Origin: an uncultured Roseobacter sp.
Lineage (GTDB): Bacteria; Pseudomonadota; Alphaproteobacteria; Rhodobacterales; Rhodobacteraceae
Assembly (NCBI RefSeq): GCF_947495025.1
Contig: NZ_CANLXG010000001.1
Coordinates: 434,001 to 498,000, forward strand
Length of the DNA: 64,000 bases
Direction: 5' to 3'
Of this stretch, positions 1-10,608 are shown one piece after another (position 1 is the first letter of the stretch; each line of letters starts with the position of its first letter). Position numbers and translations under genes: made by a program. Below the pieces are notes generated by a model, which was given only the letters and a program-made list of their open reading frames with translations, did not search any database and had not been told where the DNA came from.

Positions 1-2162
1 AGACCCAGGTTCTGAAAGCGGATCCCTTTTGCGAGCAGTGCATGGGTGCCGATGACAATGTCCACGGTGCCGCGCGACATGCCATCACGCGTGGCGTTTG
101 CCTCTTTGCTGCTCACGAACCGGCTGAGCTGGCGTACGTTGATCGGGAAACCGCGGAACCTTTCGGCAAAGCTCTTGTAGTGCTGGCGGGCCAGCAATGT
201 CGTGGGCGCGATCACTGCCACCTGAACCCCCGACATCGCCGCGACAAAAGCGGCACGCATCGCAACCTCTGTCTTGCCGAAGCCCACATCGCCACAAACC
301 AGGCGGTCCATCGGATTGCCAGAGGTCAGATCGTCAATCACCTCGCCGATCGCACGCAGCTGATCATCGGTTTCCTGATAGGGAAAGCGCGCGCTGAAAG
401 CATCCCACATGCCGGGCGGAGGCTCAAGCACCGGTGCTTTGCGCAGCGCCCGCTCGGCAGCGACGCGGATCAGCTTGTCAGCAATCTCCCGGATACGCTC
501 CTTGAGGCGTGCTTTTTTTGCCTGCCAGGCCCCACCGCCAAGGCGGTCCAGCAGGCCCTCTTCGTGGCCGTATTTCGACAGCAGTTCGATGTTTTCAACG
601 GGCAGATAGAGTTTCGCCTGCTCCGCATATTCCAGCAGGATGCATTCGTGTGCCGCGCCGGCAGCGGTCACAACCTCAAGCCCCTTGTAGCGACCGATGC
701 CGTGGTCGACGTGTACAATCAGGTCACCTGGGCTGAGCGATTGTGTCTCGGTCAGGAAATTTTCGGCGCGGCGCTTTTTGCGGGTCGACCGGATCAGCCT
801 GTCCCCCAGAACGTCCTGCTCGGAAATCACCGTCAGACCCGGCGCTTCAAACCCATGCTCCAGCGCCCAGACCGCCAGGTGCAGCCCGCGTTTGCCGATG
901 CGTGTCGCATCAGGAACGGGGATCGCCTCGGCAAGGCCTTCATCCTCGATCAACCCGGTCAGACGTTCGCGTGCCCCTTCGGAATAGCTGGCAATGAGCA
1001 CCGGCCCCACGTCCATCCTGGCTTTAACATGTGCTGCCAGTGCCCCGAAAAGGCTCAGGGATTCCTGCTGGCGCTCCGGCGCAAAGTTACGCCCGATGCG
1101 TGCGCCCGCATCGGTGACACCCGGCCCCGTCGCCTGTGGCAATGCCGCCAGCTGCAGCACTCTGCGTCCGGCGACCTGACTGTTCCAGGCGTCATCGTCC
1201 AGATAGAGCCCTTCCGGCGGCGCCGGTTTATAGACAGTATCCATCTTTGACCGGTTCGCCATCGCCAGCCGCCTCGTTTCGTACTGATCCGCAATACTTT
1301 CCCAGCGGGCCAGCCGTGACGGCGTTACCTGATCATCCAGCGTGACCGAGGCTCCGGGCAGATAGTCAAACAGCGTTTCGAGTGTGTCGTGAAAAAACGG
1401 CAGCCAGTGTTCAGCGCCCTGGTGCTTGCGCCCGGCGCTGATTGCCTCATACAGCGGGTCATCCGTGCCGGCGGCACCAAATTCGATACGATAGTTCTGC
1501 CGGAACCGGGTGACCGCGGCCTCGTCCAGAATGACTTCCGATACCGGTGCCAGTTCTACAATGTCGAGCTTTTCCGTTGTGCGCTGGCTGGCCGCATCGA
1601 ACCGCCGTGCGCCGTCCAGCACATCCCCGAACAGATCAAGCCGTACGGGGCCCAGATCTCCGGGAGGATAGATGTCGATAATCCCGCCGCGCACAGCATA
1701 GTCGCCCGGTTCCGTGACGGTCGGGCTCTGGACAAACCCCATCCGCACGAGAAACGCCCGCAGGGCCTTTTCGTCAATCCGGTCTCCAACCCGCGCCTTA
1801 AAGGCCGCATCCCGCAGAACCGCCCGGGCCGGTACCCGCTGACTGGCCGCATTCAGCGTTGTCAGCAGCACAAATTTCTCCGGCATGCCGTGCACGAGGG
1901 CTGCCAGTGTCGCCATGCGCTGCGCGGAAATGTCCGCATTTGGCGAAACCCGGTCATAGGGCAAACAATCCCAGCCCGGAAAAACCACAACAGGCATATC
2001 AGGCGCGAAAAACCGCAGGGCTGCCTGCATCGCGGCGAGGCGTTTGTCATCACGTGCGACATGCATGACCGGTTGGCCACCATCGGCCAGTTCCTGCAGC
2101 AGGAACTGGGCATCGAACCCTTCGGGCACGCCGGAAACGGTAATATGCGAACTGTCAGCCAT
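1..2162 (-). CDS. mfd: Transcription-repair coupling factor Mfd (C-terminal part runs off the window start)
   Basis: Reverse-strand reading from ATG at 2162 gives MADSSHITVSGVPEGFDAQFLLQELADGGQPVMHVARDDKRLAAMQAALRFFAPDMPVVVFPGWDCLPYDRVSPN...; near position 1 it reads GTHALLAKGIRFQNLGL (helicase motif region). Not in the ORF track because it is truncated. Confidence 0.95.
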   Translation of the reverse strand, partial: MADSSHITVSGVPEGFDAQFLLQELADGGQPVMHVARDDKRLAAMQAALRFFAPDMPVVVFPGWDCLPYDRVSPNADISAQRMATLAALVHGMPEKFVLLTTLNAASQRVPARAVLRDAAFKARVGDRIDEKALRAFLVRMGFVQSPTVTEPGDYAVRGGIIDIYPPGDLGPVRLDLFGDVLDGARRFDAASQRTTEKLDIVELAPVSEVILDEAAVTRFRQNYRIEFGAAGTDDPLYEAISAGRKHQGAEHWLPFFHDTLETLFDYLPGASVTLDDQVTPSRLARWESIADQYETRRLAMANRSKMDTVYKPAPPEGLYLDDDAWNSQVAGRRVLQLAALPQATGPGVTDAGARIGRNFAPERQQESLSLFGALAAHVKARMDVGPVLIASYSEGARERLTGLIEDEGLAEAIPVPDATRIGKRGLHLAVWALEHGFEAPGLTVISEQDVLGDRLIRSTRKKRRAENFLTETQSLSPGDLIVHVDHGIGRYKGLEVVTAAGAAHECILLEYAEQAKLYLPVENIELLSKYGHEEGLLDRLGGGAWQAKKARLKERIREIADKLIRVAAERALRKAPVLEPPPGMWDAFSARFPYQETDDQLRAIGEVIDDLTSGNPMDRLVCGDVGFGKTEVAMRAAFVAAMSGVQVAVIAPTTLLARQHYKSFAERFRGFPINVRQLSRFVSSKEANATRDGMSRGTVDIVIGTHALLAKGIRFQNLG

Positions 2163-2195
2163 GGGCTGCTTCAATTGGCGCATCGGGCGCCGGTG

Positions 2196-2723
2196 TCAAC
2201 CGCCCAGAACGCCCGTGGACATGTTTTGATACATTCCCCACAGGGCCGTGACAAAAATCGATACGACGCCGGTCATCTGAACATAGAGGCGATGCCGCGT
2301 CAGCCTTTTACGCAGAAGCTCCCCACTTGAGTCTTCCTGTTGAATCAGCCGGGCCGTCGACAGCGAGATCAGTGCCACAACGGCCATCGGCAGTCCAAGC
2401 AGAAACAGCGCCTGCGCAATTTCAAGGCCATAGAAAAACCCCATGCCACCCAGCATTGTGAGCAGAAAACATCCGAGCGTCAGCAGCCACAGCCCGGAGA
2501 CGCGCGCAATAAAAAGCAACCGGTTGGTGTTGATCCGGACGAGATCCTCGAGATCCTGCTCGGACTGTCCTCCGTGGCGGCGCGCGCGCAGAACCATGTC
2601 AAACGGCACACCCAGGACCCAGTGGCTGGCGGTTGACCACATCACGGCCAGTGCGATCCAGAACCACAGGTTCGAGAAAGACCGCATATCGATCAGTTCA
2701 AAAACAGAAGAATAGAAATCCAA
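2196..2723 (-). CDS. Conserved multi-pass membrane protein of unknown function
   Basis: 175-aa ORF with several hydrophobic segments (LWFWIALAVMW, LLTLGCFLLTMLGGMGFFYG, MAVVALISL, VSIFVTALWGMY). Confidence 0.8.
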   Translation of the reverse strand: MDFYSSVFELIDMRSFSNLWFWIALAVMWSTASHWVLGVPFDMVLRARRHGGQSEQDLEDLVRINTNRLLFIARVSGLWLLTLGCFLLTMLGGMGFFYGLEIAQALFLLGLPMAVVALISLSTARLIQQEDSSGELLRKRLTRHRLYVQMTGVVSIFVTALWGMYQNMSTGVLGG

Positions 2724-2829
2724 GAGAGTGCGCTTTGGTTGCAGGTTTTGAGTGTCTTAGCGGTGCTTTGTGTCGAATCCTAGCCTTGGCTTGGGTAAAA
2801 ATACGTGCAAATCTCAGGTGTAACAGAAA

Positions 2830-3849
2830 TTGGACAATTCCCCCATGCGACCAACACAGGCCCCCTTTCCGGCGACACGGCTGCGCCGGTCACGCCAGTC
2901 ACCTGCTCTGCGCGCGCTGACGCGCGAAAACACGCTGAGCGTGGATGATTTCATCTGGCCCGTCTTTGTTCGATCGGGTGAAGGCATAGAGGAGCCGATA
3001 CCATCCATGCCCGGCGTCTTTCGACGTTCGGTAGACAAAGTCGCCGAGGCCGCACGCGAGGCCGCTGATCTGGGCATTCCGGCCATCTGCATCTTTCCCT
3101 ACACGGGTATCGAAGAGCGCACCGAAGACTGCGCCGGTGCCTGGGATCCGGAAAACCATGCAAACCGGGCCATCCGCGCCATCAAGAAGGCTGTACCCGG
3201 GATTGCCGTGATGACGGATGTGGCGCTGGATACCTATAACATCAACGGCCACGACGGGTTTGTTGAGAACGGCGAGATCGTGAATGACCGCACGGTCGAG
3301 GCGCTGGTGAAAATGACACTGGCCCAGGCCGAGGCGGGCGCCGATATCATCGGCCCCTCTGACATGATGGACGGGCGCATCGGCGCGATGCGGCAGGCGC
3401 TCGAGGCCGCAGGGCACCAGCGGGTCATGATCCTGAGCTATTCGGCCAAATATGCCTCGGCCTTTTACGGACCGTTCCGGGATGCCGTTGGCGCGTCCGG
3501 GGCGCTGACCGGCGACAAGAAAACCTATCAGATGGATCCGGGCAACTCGGACGAGGCCCTGCGCCTGATCGAACGCGACCTGCGCGAGGGCGCCGATATG
3601 GTGATGGTCAAGCCCGGCCTGCCTTACCTCGATATCTGCCGGCGCGTCAAAGACACCTTTGGCGCGCCCACCTATGCCTACCAGGTCTCCGGTGAGTTTT
3701 CGATGATCCAGGCCGCCGCCGAACACGGCTGGATCGACGGCGAAAAAGTGATGATGGAAAGCCTGATGGCCTTTAAACGTGCAGGCTGCGACGGAATCCT
3801 GACCTATTTCGCGCCAGCCGCCGCCCGCCTGATGGCCAAACAGCGATAA
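2830..3849 (+). CDS. hemB: Delta-aminolevulinic acid dehydratase (porphobilinogen synthase)
   Basis: 339 aa; PATRLRRSRQSPALRALTRENTLSVDDFIWPVFV, MVKPGLPYLDICRRVKDTF, YQVSGEFSMI are typical of HemB. Confidence 0.97.
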   Translation: MDNSPMRPTQAPFPATRLRRSRQSPALRALTRENTLSVDDFIWPVFVRSGEGIEEPIPSMPGVFRRSVDKVAEAAREAADLGIPAICIFPYTGIEERTEDCAGAWDPENHANRAIRAIKKAVPGIAVMTDVALDTYNINGHDGFVENGEIVNDRTVEALVKMTLAQAEAGADIIGPSDMMDGRIGAMRQALEAAGHQRVMILSYSAKYASAFYGPFRDAVGASGALTGDKKTYQMDPGNSDEALRLIERDLREGADMVMVKPGLPYLDICRRVKDTFGAPTYAYQVSGEFSMIQAAAEHGWIDGEKVMMESLMAFKRAGCDGILTYFAPAAARLMAKQR

Positions 3850-3954
3850 GCCGCGCAATCCGGGCGGTTTTGGGTGACAGCGCAGCGCAATAGGCGTATG
3901 TTTGCGCACAAGCCGGGCAAACCGGCGTTCGGGCAACAGATTACAGGCAAAAAT

Positions 3955-4521
3955 ATGAAACGTTCAGGAATTTCCCGGCGGGGTTTCACCCTCATGGCAC
4001 TCGCAGGCACCGCTGTCACAGCCGCCTGCGGCAATGGCATCGGCTCTCCGGGTGGCGCACAGATTGATGCACGCGTCGACGCAACGCTCCAGCAGATGTA
4101 TGCGGCATACCCTAACACGCGCAACCTTGCCGAAAAGGCCAATGGTATCCTGGTGATGCCGCTGGTGACCGAGGCCGGTTTCGGATTTGGCGGGGCCTAC
4201 GGTCAGGGTGCCCTGCGGGTCAACGACATCACCGTTGATTATTATTCAACCACCAAGATCACGGGCGGTCTGCAGATTGGCGCACAGCAATACGCGCATG
4301 TGCTGTTCTTTATGACCGAGGACGCGCTTGCAGGCTTCCGCCGCTCATCGGGCTGGGCGGCCGGTGGCGACATTGAATATGTCGTCTCGGATCAGGGTGA
4401 CGGCGTCAGTGCCAACACCACAACGGCCCTCGCACCGGTCATCGCGGCTGTCTTCGGACGCGCAGGCCTGCGGGTGGGCGCGACGCTGCAAGGCACGAAA
4501 TACAGCCGTATCATTCCCTGA
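3955..4521 (+). CDS. Tat-exported YSC84/SYLF-domain lipid-binding-like protein
   Basis: Internal start MKRSGISRRGFTLMALAGTAVTAACG (twin-arginine signal plus possible lipobox cysteine), then SYLF-like sequence NLAEKANGILVMPLVTEAGFGFGGAYGQGAL. Confidence 0.8.
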   Translation: MKRSGISRRGFTLMALAGTAVTAACGNGIGSPGGAQIDARVDATLQQMYAAYPNTRNLAEKANGILVMPLVTEAGFGFGGAYGQGALRVNDITVDYYSTTKITGGLQIGAQQYAHVLFFMTEDALAGFRRSSGWAAGGDIEYVVSDQGDGVSANTTTALAPVIAAVFGRAGLRVGATLQGTKYSRIIP

Positions 4522-4670
4522 ATCTTCGGGTAACGTACATCTGACAGCCGGCGTTCGCGCCGGCGTCATTCTGCACTGTGACTGGCAGTTCAGAGCCCAA
4601 AGCACTGAATGCTGCGGGCTCAACCAATGCCGGCTATGCAACCTGACACAACGCGCATAGTGTCATTTGC

Positions 4671-5156
4671 ATGCGCAAGTTCCGAAACGCCCGACAATCT
4701 GACGCACTTCGATGCTTTGAGATCGAAACTGCTGCCTATGAAGGCGACGAAGCAGCAACCCTCGGAAAGATATCAAAAAGGATCAACGTCTATCCCGATG
4801 GTTTCCTCATACTTGAGGAACAAGGCGGGATCGTTGGCTTTATCAATTGCGGATGTGCTCATGAAGTCCAGATGTCTGATGAGGAATTTAAGGAGCTGGT
4901 GGGGCATGACCCCGACGCACCAAATGTCGTCATTATGTCTGTCGTCGTTGATCCTGCGCATCAGGGAACAGGCCTGTCGCGGGCATTGATGACTGAATTT
5001 GTCGATCGCATGAGAAAGCTGGGCAAATCCGCGATCTACCTTATGTGCAAAGAGCATCACGTCCCGCTTTATCAGAGATTAGGCTACAGCTATCTTCATC
5101 CGTCGACCTCCGATCATGGCGGAATGACCTGGCATGAAATGTCCATGCAACTTTGA
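4671..5156 (+). CDS. GNAT-family N-acetyltransferase (AANAT-like)
   Basis: 161 aa; VVIMSVVVDPAHQGTGLSRALM acetyl-CoA binding motif and PLYQRLGYSYLHPS C-terminal motif. Confidence 0.85.
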   Translation: MRKFRNARQSDALRCFEIETAAYEGDEAATLGKISKRINVYPDGFLILEEQGGIVGFINCGCAHEVQMSDEEFKELVGHDPDAPNVVIMSVVVDPAHQGTGLSRALMTEFVDRMRKLGKSAIYLMCKEHHVPLYQRLGYSYLHPSTSDHGGMTWHEMSMQL

Positions 5157-5244
5157 ACCGTTTGTTAACTGAGCCATGATGATCTGACACTGGAGCAGCC
5201 GCAGCGAACGCCCGCTCCGTCCCGCAAAGCGGCCATTCCCTCCG

Positions 5245-5274
5245 AAAAAAGCGGAGACCGCGGGCTCCGCTTTT
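5245..5274. terminator. Bidirectional intrinsic terminator between convergent genes
   Basis: AAAAAAGCGGAG-accgcggg-CTCCGCTTTT: perfect 10-bp stem with A tract on one side and T tract on the other, between a + gene ending at 5156 and a - gene ending at 5309. Confidence 0.8.
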
Positions 5275-5308
5275 GATCGCCGGTGGGTCCGGCAGATTGC
5301 CTGCAGCT

Positions 5309-6181
5309 TCAGCCGAGCGCCTGAAGCCTTTTGAACAGGCTCGATGTATCCCAGCGTCCACCGCCCATTTTCTGAACGTCCTTGTAGAACTGATCCACCA
5401 GCGCCGTGACAGGCAGGCTGGCACCGGTTTCGTCTGCGGTGCTCAGGCAGATACCGAGATCCTTGCGCATCCAGTCAGTGGCAAAGCCATGATCAAAATG
5501 ATCGTCCAGCATGGTTTCGTAGCGGTTCGCCATCTGCCAGCTGCCGGCGGCACCCTGGCTGATCACCTCGACAACCGCACGCCCGTCAAGGCCCGCTTTG
5601 TCGGCAAAATGCAGCGCTTCGCTGAGCCCCTGCACAAGGCCTGCGATTGCGATCTGATTGCACATTTTGGTCATCTGACCGGCACCGCTGTCACCAATAC
5701 GGCGGCAGATCTTTGAATAGACCTCCATCACCGGCAGTGCTTTGTCATAGGCGTCAGCATCGCCACCACACATGATCGACAGCGCGGCGTTTTCCGCACC
5801 GGCCTGCCCGCCTGAAATGGGGGCATCCACAAAACTGATACCGCCATCGCCGGCCGCGGCAAAAAGCTCACGCGTCACTTTGGCCGAAACGGTTGTGTGA
5901 TCCACAAAGACCGTCCCGTTGCCCATACCTGCGAAAGCGCCGTCATCACCCAGACAGACACCTCTCAGATCATCGTCGTTACCGACGCAGGCCATGACGA
6001 ATTCTGCACCATCCGCCGCCTCGCGCGGCGTCAGCGCCATTGCGCCACCAAAGGTACCAGCCCAGGCTTCTGCTTTGGATGCTGTGCGGTTGTAAACCGT
6101 GACCTCATGGCCTGCCTTCTGCAGATGCCCCGCCATCGGGCCGCCCATGACGCCCAGTCCCAGAAATGCCACTTTGGCCAT
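5309..6181 (-). CDS. NAD(P)-dependent beta-hydroxyacid dehydrogenase (3-hydroxyisobutyrate dehydrogenase family)
   Basis: MAKVAFLGLGVMGGPMAGHLQKAGHEVTVYNRT (GxGxMG Rossmann motif), FVDAPISGGQAGAENAALSIMCGG. Confidence 0.92.
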   Translation of the reverse strand: MAKVAFLGLGVMGGPMAGHLQKAGHEVTVYNRTASKAEAWAGTFGGAMALTPREAADGAEFVMACVGNDDDLRGVCLGDDGAFAGMGNGTVFVDHTTVSAKVTRELFAAAGDGGISFVDAPISGGQAGAENAALSIMCGGDADAYDKALPVMEVYSKICRRIGDSGAGQMTKMCNQIAIAGLVQGLSEALHFADKAGLDGRAVVEVISQGAAGSWQMANRYETMLDDHFDHGFATDWMRKDLGICLSTADETGASLPVTALVDQFYKDVQKMGGGRWDTSSLFKRLQALG

Positions 6182-6280
6182 TGTTGTATCCTCCCCTTTG
6201 GGTGTTGCGTTACGCTGCTGTCCTACCTAACAGTCAGGTGCGCCGGGTCAACAAAACGACAGGATATAAACGGGCTGCCG

Positions 6281-8749
6281 ATGGGTCTGATTTTCAAATG
6301 GCTGATGCGTATCGCAGGGGCGATGATTGCGCTGGTGGTTCTCGGGATCTGCCTCGTCTATTATCTCGCGTCCAGATCTCTGCCTGATTACGACGCGGTG
6401 ATCGAGGTGCCATACCTGAATGCGCCTGTCGAAATTGTGCGAGACAATGCGAACGTGCCCCACATTTTTGGCCAGTCCGACGAGGATGTTTTCTATGCGC
6501 TGGGATTTGCCCATGCGCAGGACAGGCTGTGGCAGATGACCATGATGCGCCGTACAGCGCAGGGCCGGCTGTCCGAAGTGTTCGGCACAGCGACCGTCAA
6601 CATCGACAAGCTCCTGCGACGCCTTGACCTCTACACTCTGGCGACAGCTTCGGTGGATGCCCAGGACGAGCGGACCATGCGGATTCTGCGTGCCTATGCC
6701 ACCGGTGTGAACGTGCGTCTCGATCAGGTAAACGCAGAGGCTCTTGGTCGCGGCGCGCCCGAGATGTTTCTGTTCAATTCGCCCGTCGCGCCCTGGCGGC
6801 CGGCAGATTCGCTTGCCATTATCAAACTGATGGGCCTGCAGCTGTCCGGACATCTCGACGCCGAGGTTCTGCGCGCACGTATGTCTCTGGCCGTGCCGGA
6901 CCCCGACCGGCTGGCCGACATTCTGCCCGATGCCCCCGGCACAGGTGTCGTTGCCCTGCCCGAGTATGCCGCACTCTTCCCGGACGCGCCCCGTTTTGCA
7001 CAGAGCGTGCCGCATGACGACCACCCCCTGTCGCCTTTCAAGCGGCGTATGATGGCGGGTGCGTCAAACGCCTGGGCTGCCGACCCGAGCCGGTCTGCTG
7101 CCGGTGGGACGCTGCTGGCGAACGATCCACATCTGGGATTTACCGCACCGGCGATCTGGTATCTCGCGCGCCTCGAACTGGAAAGCGGTGGGGTGATCGG
7201 CGGTACCATCCCCGGCATGCCCGTTGTGCTTACAGGCCGCAGCGCCGATCTCGGCTGGGGCCTGACCTCGGCCGGAATGGACGATCAGGACCTCTATATC
7301 GAAGCGCTGAACCCCGATAACCCCGAAGAATACCGCACACCGGATGGCTTCAAGGCCTTTGAGACACGATCGTCGATCATCAACATCAAGGATGAGACCC
7401 CGATAACCATCACCCTGCGGTGGACCGACAACGGACCTGTGCTGCCCGGTACGCACTACAACCTCGGGACCATCACACCGCCGGGCCATGTCGCGTCACT
7501 CGCGTGGACAGTGCTCAGCCCTAACGACACCTCGATGAGTGCAGCACTGAAGCTGATGAGCGCGGGATCAGTCGCCGAGGGCATTGATGCCGCAGAAACC
7601 TTTGTCGCACCTGCGCAAAACCTGGTTCTGGCAGACCGCAACGAGATCGCCATGAAGATGATCGGCGCAATGCCCCGGCGCGACGCAAATCATCAGAGCC
7701 AGGGGCGGATGCCCAGCCCTGGCTGGATCGCCGCCAACCGCTGGCAGGGCCGCCTGCCCTATGCCTCCAACCCACGGGTTGTTGCGCCCAACGGCGGGAT
7801 TCTGGGAAACACGAACAACAAGGTCGTTGACCGGCCCTTCCCGAACCACGTGTCCTTTACCTGGGGCGACACACAGCGCGTTCAGCGCTGGCAGCGCCTG
7901 ATGCAGGCGCGCCAGGTCCATACCCGCGACAGCTTTATCGAGGCACAGCTGGACATGGTCAGCTTTACCGCGCGGTCGCTGCTGCCGCTCATCGGTGCGG
8001 AGCTGTGGTTCACCGGCGAGGCCGCGCCCGACGGCACCGCCCTGCGCCAGCGTCAGCGCGCGCTGACGCTGCTGGCCAGCTGGTCGGGTGAGATGAACGA
8101 ACATATGCCCGAGCCGCTGATTTACATGGCCTGGCTGCGCAGTCTGCAGGCGCGGATGGTCCAGGATGATCTGGGCCCGCTGGCGCGCGAGCTGACCCAT
8201 GTGGAGCCGCTCTTTATCGAGCGCGCGTTCCGAGATGTGAACGGTGCCGCCGTCTGGTGCGATGTGATCCAGTCTGCACCTGTCGAGACCTGCGCAGACA
8301 TGGCCCGACTGGCGCTGGATGACGCCCTTGTGTGGATCAGCGAAAACTGGGGACCGGCGCTCGAGACGCTGCGCTGGGGCGATGCGCATCAGGCCACGCA
8401 TGATCATCCGGTGCTGGGAGACGTGCCCGTATTGCGCTTTTTTGTGAACATCCGCCAGTCGACCAATGGTGGCGACAACACGCTCCAGCGGGGCCTGACG
8501 CGGGGCGGCACCGGTGCCGATCCCTTTCATAACGTGCATGGCGCGGCCTATCGCGGCGTCTATGATTTCGCAGACCCTGACAGTTCGGTTTTCATCACTT
8601 CAACCGGTCAGTCCGGACATTTTCTGTCCCGGCACTATGACGACATGGCGCAGCTGTGGCGACGTGGTGAATACATTCCGATGTCGCTCGACGAAGACCT
8701 GGCGCGCGCGGCAGCCGTCGGGGTGACGGTCCTGCGGCCGCCCGGATAA
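6281..8749 (+). CDS. Penicillin acylase family protein (Ntn hydrolase)
   Basis: Internal start MGLIFKWLMRIAGAMIALVVLGI; DNANVPHIFGQSDEDVFYALGFAHAQDRLWQM; candidate Ntn nucleophile serine in GASNAWAADPSRSAAGGTLLANDPHLGF. Confidence 0.92.
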   Translation: MGLIFKWLMRIAGAMIALVVLGICLVYYLASRSLPDYDAVIEVPYLNAPVEIVRDNANVPHIFGQSDEDVFYALGFAHAQDRLWQMTMMRRTAQGRLSEVFGTATVNIDKLLRRLDLYTLATASVDAQDERTMRILRAYATGVNVRLDQVNAEALGRGAPEMFLFNSPVAPWRPADSLAIIKLMGLQLSGHLDAEVLRARMSLAVPDPDRLADILPDAPGTGVVALPEYAALFPDAPRFAQSVPHDDHPLSPFKRRMMAGASNAWAADPSRSAAGGTLLANDPHLGFTAPAIWYLARLELESGGVIGGTIPGMPVVLTGRSADLGWGLTSAGMDDQDLYIEALNPDNPEEYRTPDGFKAFETRSSIINIKDETPITITLRWTDNGPVLPGTHYNLGTITPPGHVASLAWTVLSPNDTSMSAALKLMSAGSVAEGIDAAETFVAPAQNLVLADRNEIAMKMIGAMPRRDANHQSQGRMPSPGWIAANRWQGRLPYASNPRVVAPNGGILGNTNNKVVDRPFPNHVSFTWGDTQRVQRWQRLMQARQVHTRDSFIEAQLDMVSFTARSLLPLIGAELWFTGEAAPDGTALRQRQRALTLLASWSGEMNEHMPEPLIYMAWLRSLQARMVQDDLGPLARELTHVEPLFIERAFRDVNGAAVWCDVIQSAPVETCADMARLALDDALVWISENWGPALETLRWGDAHQATHDHPVLGDVPVLRFFVNIRQSTNGGDNTLQRGLTRGGTGADPFHNVHGAAYRGVYDFADPDSSVFITSTGQSGHFLSRHYDDMAQLWRRGEYIPMSLDEDLARAAAVGVTVLRPPG

Positions 8750-9313
8750 ATGGCCCGGGTCATCCTGTTTCACAAACCCTTCGGGGTATTGTCACAGTTC
8801 ACCGACAAGGGAACAGAGGGCTCACCCCGGCCCACGTTGTCGGGCTTCATCGATGCGCCCGGATTTTATCCTGCGGGACGTCTTGACCGCGACAGCGAGG
8901 GTCTGATGGTTCTGACCGACGACGGCAGGCTGCAGGCGCGCATCGCGAACCCAAAGCACAAGATGGCCAAAACCTACCTTGTGCAGGTCGAAGGCGCACC
9001 TGATGCCGGGGCGGTTGCCCGGCTCGCCAAAGGCGTGACGCTCAAAGACGGTCTGACGCGCCCCGCGCAGGTTAACCAGATCGACGCACCCGATCCGCTG
9101 TGGCCCCGCAACCCGCCTGTCCGGTTCCGAAAATCAGTGCCAGATCACTGGCTGCGCATCACCATTTCTGAGGGGCGCAACCGCCAGGTGCGCAGGATGA
9201 CCGCGCACGTGGGCCTGCCATGTCTGCGGCTGATCCGCGTTCAGATCGGGCAGTGGCGGTTGAACCATCTGGCTCCCGGCGCCTGGCGGTATGCGGATGC
9301 GGACGGCCCCTAA
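8750..9313 (+). CDS. RsuA/RluE-family 23S rRNA pseudouridine synthase
   Basis: [44 protein letters not shown] and [25 protein letters not shown]. Confidence 0.93.
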   Translation: MARVILFHKPFGVLSQFTDKGTEGSPRPTLSGFIDAPGFYPAGRLDRDSEGLMVLTDDGRLQARIANPKHKMAKTYLVQVEGAPDAGAVARLAKGVTLKDGLTRPAQVNQIDAPDPLWPRNPPVRFRKSVPDHWLRITISEGRNRQVRRMTAHVGLPCLRLIRVQIGQWRLNHLAPGAWRYADADGP

Positions 9314-10608
9314 AGGCGTGCAAACTGCTCCTGCTGCATCCTTGTCCAGCGAACGGTGATCTCGAAACCGGCCTCGCCCTGATTTTCGTGCTCGACGATG
9401 TCCTGGTCGAACAGCCAGGCGCGTTTCTTGCCGTCGGCAAACCCCAGCGACAGGGTTTCGGTCTGGCGCGCGCCTTCGAGCTGTGTGGTTACCGCCTCCA
9501 GCAGCGCATCCAGGCCTTCGCCGGTCAGCGCGGAGATCGCGAACACCGTATCATCACGCGCCGCGCGGGCGCGCATGGCGTCGGCCTCTGCTTCGGGCAT
9601 CAGGTCCAGCTTGTTCCATATCTCGAACGAAGGCCGGTCATCCTCCACACCCAGCGAGGACATTATGCTGCGCACATCATCTGCCTGCTCGTCTGATTCC
9701 GGATGCGAAATATCCCGGACGTGGCAGATCACGTCTGCGGCCAGAACTTCTTCCAGAGTTGCACGAAACGCCGCGACCAGCTCGGTGGGCAGGTCCGATA
9801 TAAACCCGACCGTATCCGACAGAATTACTTCCGGTCCTTCGGGCAGCTGCAGCCGCCGCATCGTCGGATCGAGTGTCGCAAAGAGCATGTCTTTGGCCAT
9901 GACCTCGGCCCCGGTCAGGCGGTTGAAAAGCGTGGATTTCCCGGCATTGGTATAGCCGACAAGCGCAACAATCGGATAAGGCACCTTCGCCCGCGCCGCG
10001 CGGTGCAGCGCACGGGTTTTGACCACTTTGTCCAGCTGTCGGCGCAGGCGCACAAGCTGCTCGTCAATGGCCCGGCGGTCAGCCTCGATCTGCGTCTCGC
10101 CGGGGCCGCCAACAAATCCAAGGCCACCCCGCTGGCGTTCTAGGTGGGTCCATGCCCGCACCAGCCGCGTCCGCTGATAGCTGAGTGCTGCCATCTCGAC
10201 CTGCAGCACACCTTCGCGGGTTGCGGCGCGATCACTGAAAATCTCCAGGATCAGCCCTGTCCGGTCGAGCAGTTTGACGCCCCAGGCTTTTTCAAGATTG
10301 CGCTGCTGCACCGGGCTGACGGGGCCGTCCACCAGCACCAGTTCGATATCCTGCGCTTCAAAAACGGCTTTCAGACCGTCGATCTTGCCAGATCCGAAAA
10401 GCATACCCGCCCGCACGGTTTTGAGCGGCACAATCTCAGAGCCGATCACTTCAAGCTCCGGCAGCGCGCGCGCCAGCGAGACGGCCTCTTCCAGCGCATG
10501 CTCAGGAATCCTGCGCTCCGGATCCGTGCGGATGTCAGGATGCAGAACCCAGGCGCGGGTCACCCCGGGACCTGCGGTATTGTCGATCTGAAATGTAGGA
10601 CGGCTCAA
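9310..10608 (-). CDS. hflX: GTPase HflX
   Basis: [62 protein letters not shown]1 motif; DTVGFI G3 motif. Confidence 0.96.

Noticed and set aside
42-1250. 402-aa plus-strand ORF (and 1389-2330)
   Set aside because: Antisense to mfd, which reads through on the minus strand with clear Mfd motifs.
2899-3936. 345-aa minus-strand ORF
   Set aside because: Antisense to hemB.
5897-6280. N-terminal extension of the 950-aa penicillin acylase ORF
   Set aside because: Overlaps the dehydrogenase on the other strand; the real start at 6281 begins a TM/signal segment.
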